Source of the DNA: Acidobacteriota bacterium
GTDB taxonomy: Bacteria > Acidobacteriota > Terriglobia > Bryobacterales > Bryobacteraceae
Reading direction: 5' to 3'
Assembly: GCA_016178945.1 (NCBI GenBank)
Contig: JACOSH010000537.1
Coordinates: forward strand, 1-40,542
DNA: 40,542 bases
Shown here: piece by piece, positions 37,659 through 40,542 of the stretch
Layout: the number at the start of each line of letters is the position of its first letter
How positions within the stretch are numbered: the stretch's first letter is position 1
Notes under the pieces: generated by a model
What the model saw: the letters and a program-made list of their open reading frames with translations, nothing else
Told to the model about the DNA's origin: nothing
The model's database searches: none
Made by a program: the position numbers and the translations under genes

Positions 37659-38740
37659 CGGTAGATCTCCAGGGCGCCCGCCTCATCGAAAGGCCGGGGA
37701 TTGAAGCGGCCGGTCCACTGGCCGGCGGCGTCTTGGGCCAGGCGCGGCAGATCGTCAGCGGGGATGGCGAGGCCGGACAGTCTCGGGGACAGGCCGCCCG
37801 CCTGGGCCAGCTCCAGGAGCCGCGCGGGCAAGTCCGCGGCCAGCTCGCGGTAGAGCGCCGCTCCGTTCCATTCGACGACATGCGCCAGCAGCGCGGCGAT
37901 GGCGATCCCGTGGGTGGTGCCGTAATGCGCGGTCAGCGGATTGGCGCAGGCGTGCGTGGCGCCGAGCATGGAATGCTCGATGGCGATGCCGGCGCAGTGC
38001 GCGCCCAACTGCATCGCGCCGACCGCCTCCAGATCCTGGGGAGCGGCCATGGTCCTTTCGTAGTTCGCCGCCAGCAGCCGCCAGGCCTCGCGGGAGAAAC
38101 ACAGCGACAGCGGATTCCGCCGCGTGGTGACCGAGGTTTCGACCGCGTGCGAGATGGCATCGTAGCCGGCCGCGGCGCGCACGGCCGGCGGCTGCGAGGC
38201 GGCCAGGGTGGGATCGAGAATGGCCACGCGGAACGAGGCCTTGGGATCGCCGCAAGCCATCTTGACGTGGGTCCGCGCCTCGGTGATCAGGGCGTAAGAC
38301 TGCGCTTCGCTGCCGGTGCCGGTGGTGGTGGGGATTCCGATCATAGGCAGCATCGGATGGGCGGCCTTGCCGTAGCCCCAGTAGTCGCGCATGCTGCCGC
38401 CGTTGGTGAGCAGGAAGTTGATGCCCTTGGCGCAATCCATCGAGCTGCCGCCGCCCAGGCCGACGATGGAGTCGACTTTGAGCGGCGCGGCGAAGGCGCG
38501 GCCGCGCTTCACCATGCCGGTATTCGGGTTGGGGCCGAAGTCGTGGAACGGGAGCACCTCAATGCCGCTCGACTCCAGAAGTCCGGCGGCGCGCGCGACG
38601 TGGCCGGCCTCGACCAGGCCATGGTCGGCGACCAGCAAGGTGCGTCGAAAGCCCAGCTCGCGCGCCAGGTCTCCCAGCCTGTCGAGGGAGCCGGGACCGA
38701 AGACCAGGCGCGTGCGCGCGTGGAACTCGAACGGCGTCAC
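37646..38740 (-). CDS. Iron-containing alcohol dehydrogenase
   Basis: GTG start at 38740; 'VDSIVGLGGGSSMDCAKGINFLLTNGG', 'PTTTGTGSEAQSYALITE', 'AGIAIEHSMLGATHACANPLTAHYGTTHGIAIAALL'. Confidence 0.93.
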   Translation of the reverse strand: MTPFEFHARTRLVFGPGSLDRLGDLARELGFRRTLLVADHGLVEAGHVARAAGLLESSGIEVLPFHDFGPNPNTGMVKRGRAFAAPLKVDSIVGLGGGSSMDCAKGINFLLTNGGSMRDYWGYGKAAHPMLPMIGIPTTTGTGSEAQSYALITEARTHVKMACGDPKASFRVAILDPTLAASQPPAVRAAAGYDAISHAVETSVTTRRNPLSLCFSREAWRLLAANYERTMAAPQDLEAVGAMQLGAHCAGIAIEHSMLGATHACANPLTAHYGTTHGIAIAALLAHVVEWNGAALYRELAADLPARLLELAQAGGLSPRLSGLAIPADDLPRLAQDAAGQWTGRFNPRPFDEAGALEIYRCAY

Positions 38741-38742
38741 AG

Positions 38743-40167
<1,425 letters not shown>

Positions 40168-40169
40168 GA

Positions 40170-40542
40170 TCAGTTCGCCGCCACCTTCAGGTTATCGAAA
40201 TAGACCTCGTACGTCGCGTCGGCGTAAATTCCCGGCGCGCCCTGCTTGTTGGGGATCGGATCGACGCGCTCGATCATCCAGCCGGCCGGCTCCGGGTCCG
40301 AAGCCAGCCAGGCCTTTCCCTGAGCGCGCGTCTTGCCGCCGGGCAGATTCTCCACGCGCAGCTTGACGCGATACCAGGTATTGGATTTCCACTTGAACTC
40401 CTTGGCCACGGTGCGCGCGGTCTCGGGCTGCCAGGGCTGCAGCTCCAGCCGCTCGTGGTTCCCGAACAGGACCAGCGCGTAGCGCTGCGCCACCACGCCT
40501 CCGTCGCCCATCTGGCGGCGTTTCTCGGTGGCGAACACGTCC
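40170..40542 (-). CDS. C-terminal part of a probable PQQ-propeller/LamG-like secreted protein, cut by window edge
   Basis: Frame open to the window edge; '...FKWKSNTWYRVKLRVENLPGGKTRAQGKAWLASDPEPAGWMIERVDPIPNKQGAPGIYADATYEVYFDNLKVAAN'. Confidence 0.65.
   Translation of the reverse strand, partial: DVFATEKRRQMGDGGVVAQRYALVLFGNHERLELQPWQPETARTVAKEFKWKSNTWYRVKLRVENLPGGKTRAQGKAWLASDPEPAGWMIERVDPIPNKQGAPGIYADATYEVYFDNLKVAAN

Overview
GC-rich window, probably from an Acidobacteriota (Bryobacter/Solibacter-like) chromosome. This placement is inferred from two Oar-type TonB-dependent receptors, a lactonase-like propeller with a Solibacter-type C-terminal domain, an SBBP-like fragment and several PQQ-type propellers. 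The main content is ordinary chromosomal genes: an M14 carboxypeptidase, cydB, DinB, two TonB receptors, a minus-strand cupin-dtd-GHMP kinase-purM-purN run, a macrodomain protein, an esterase, an hsp20-clpB-htpX-rlmI block, a MR/MLE enolase, a HigBA toxin-antitoxin pair, a caspase-like secreted protein and a PQQ-propeller/Fe-ADH cluster. I do not see a clear new defence system. The unusual signals are: (1) two large genes, clpB and a secreted caspase-like peptidase, each interrupted by one in-frame stop codon (TAA at 26056-26058, TGA at 35043-35045) with the frame intact on both sides; (2) several gene remnants with internal deletions (HicA/HicB, a RelE-like toxin, a dihydroorotase-like amidohydrolase); (3) a ~358 bp direct duplication of a PQQ-propeller 3' end flanking the caspase-like gene; (4) several dispersed-repeat types, including a perfect 25-bp inverted repeat made of GGTGTCA heptamers between hsp20 and clpB, REP-like palindromes, and two CAAAGACGCCAAGATCGCCAAGAA motifs, one of which encodes the C-terminus of an esterase. 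All family calls come from motif recognition by eye; no searches were run.
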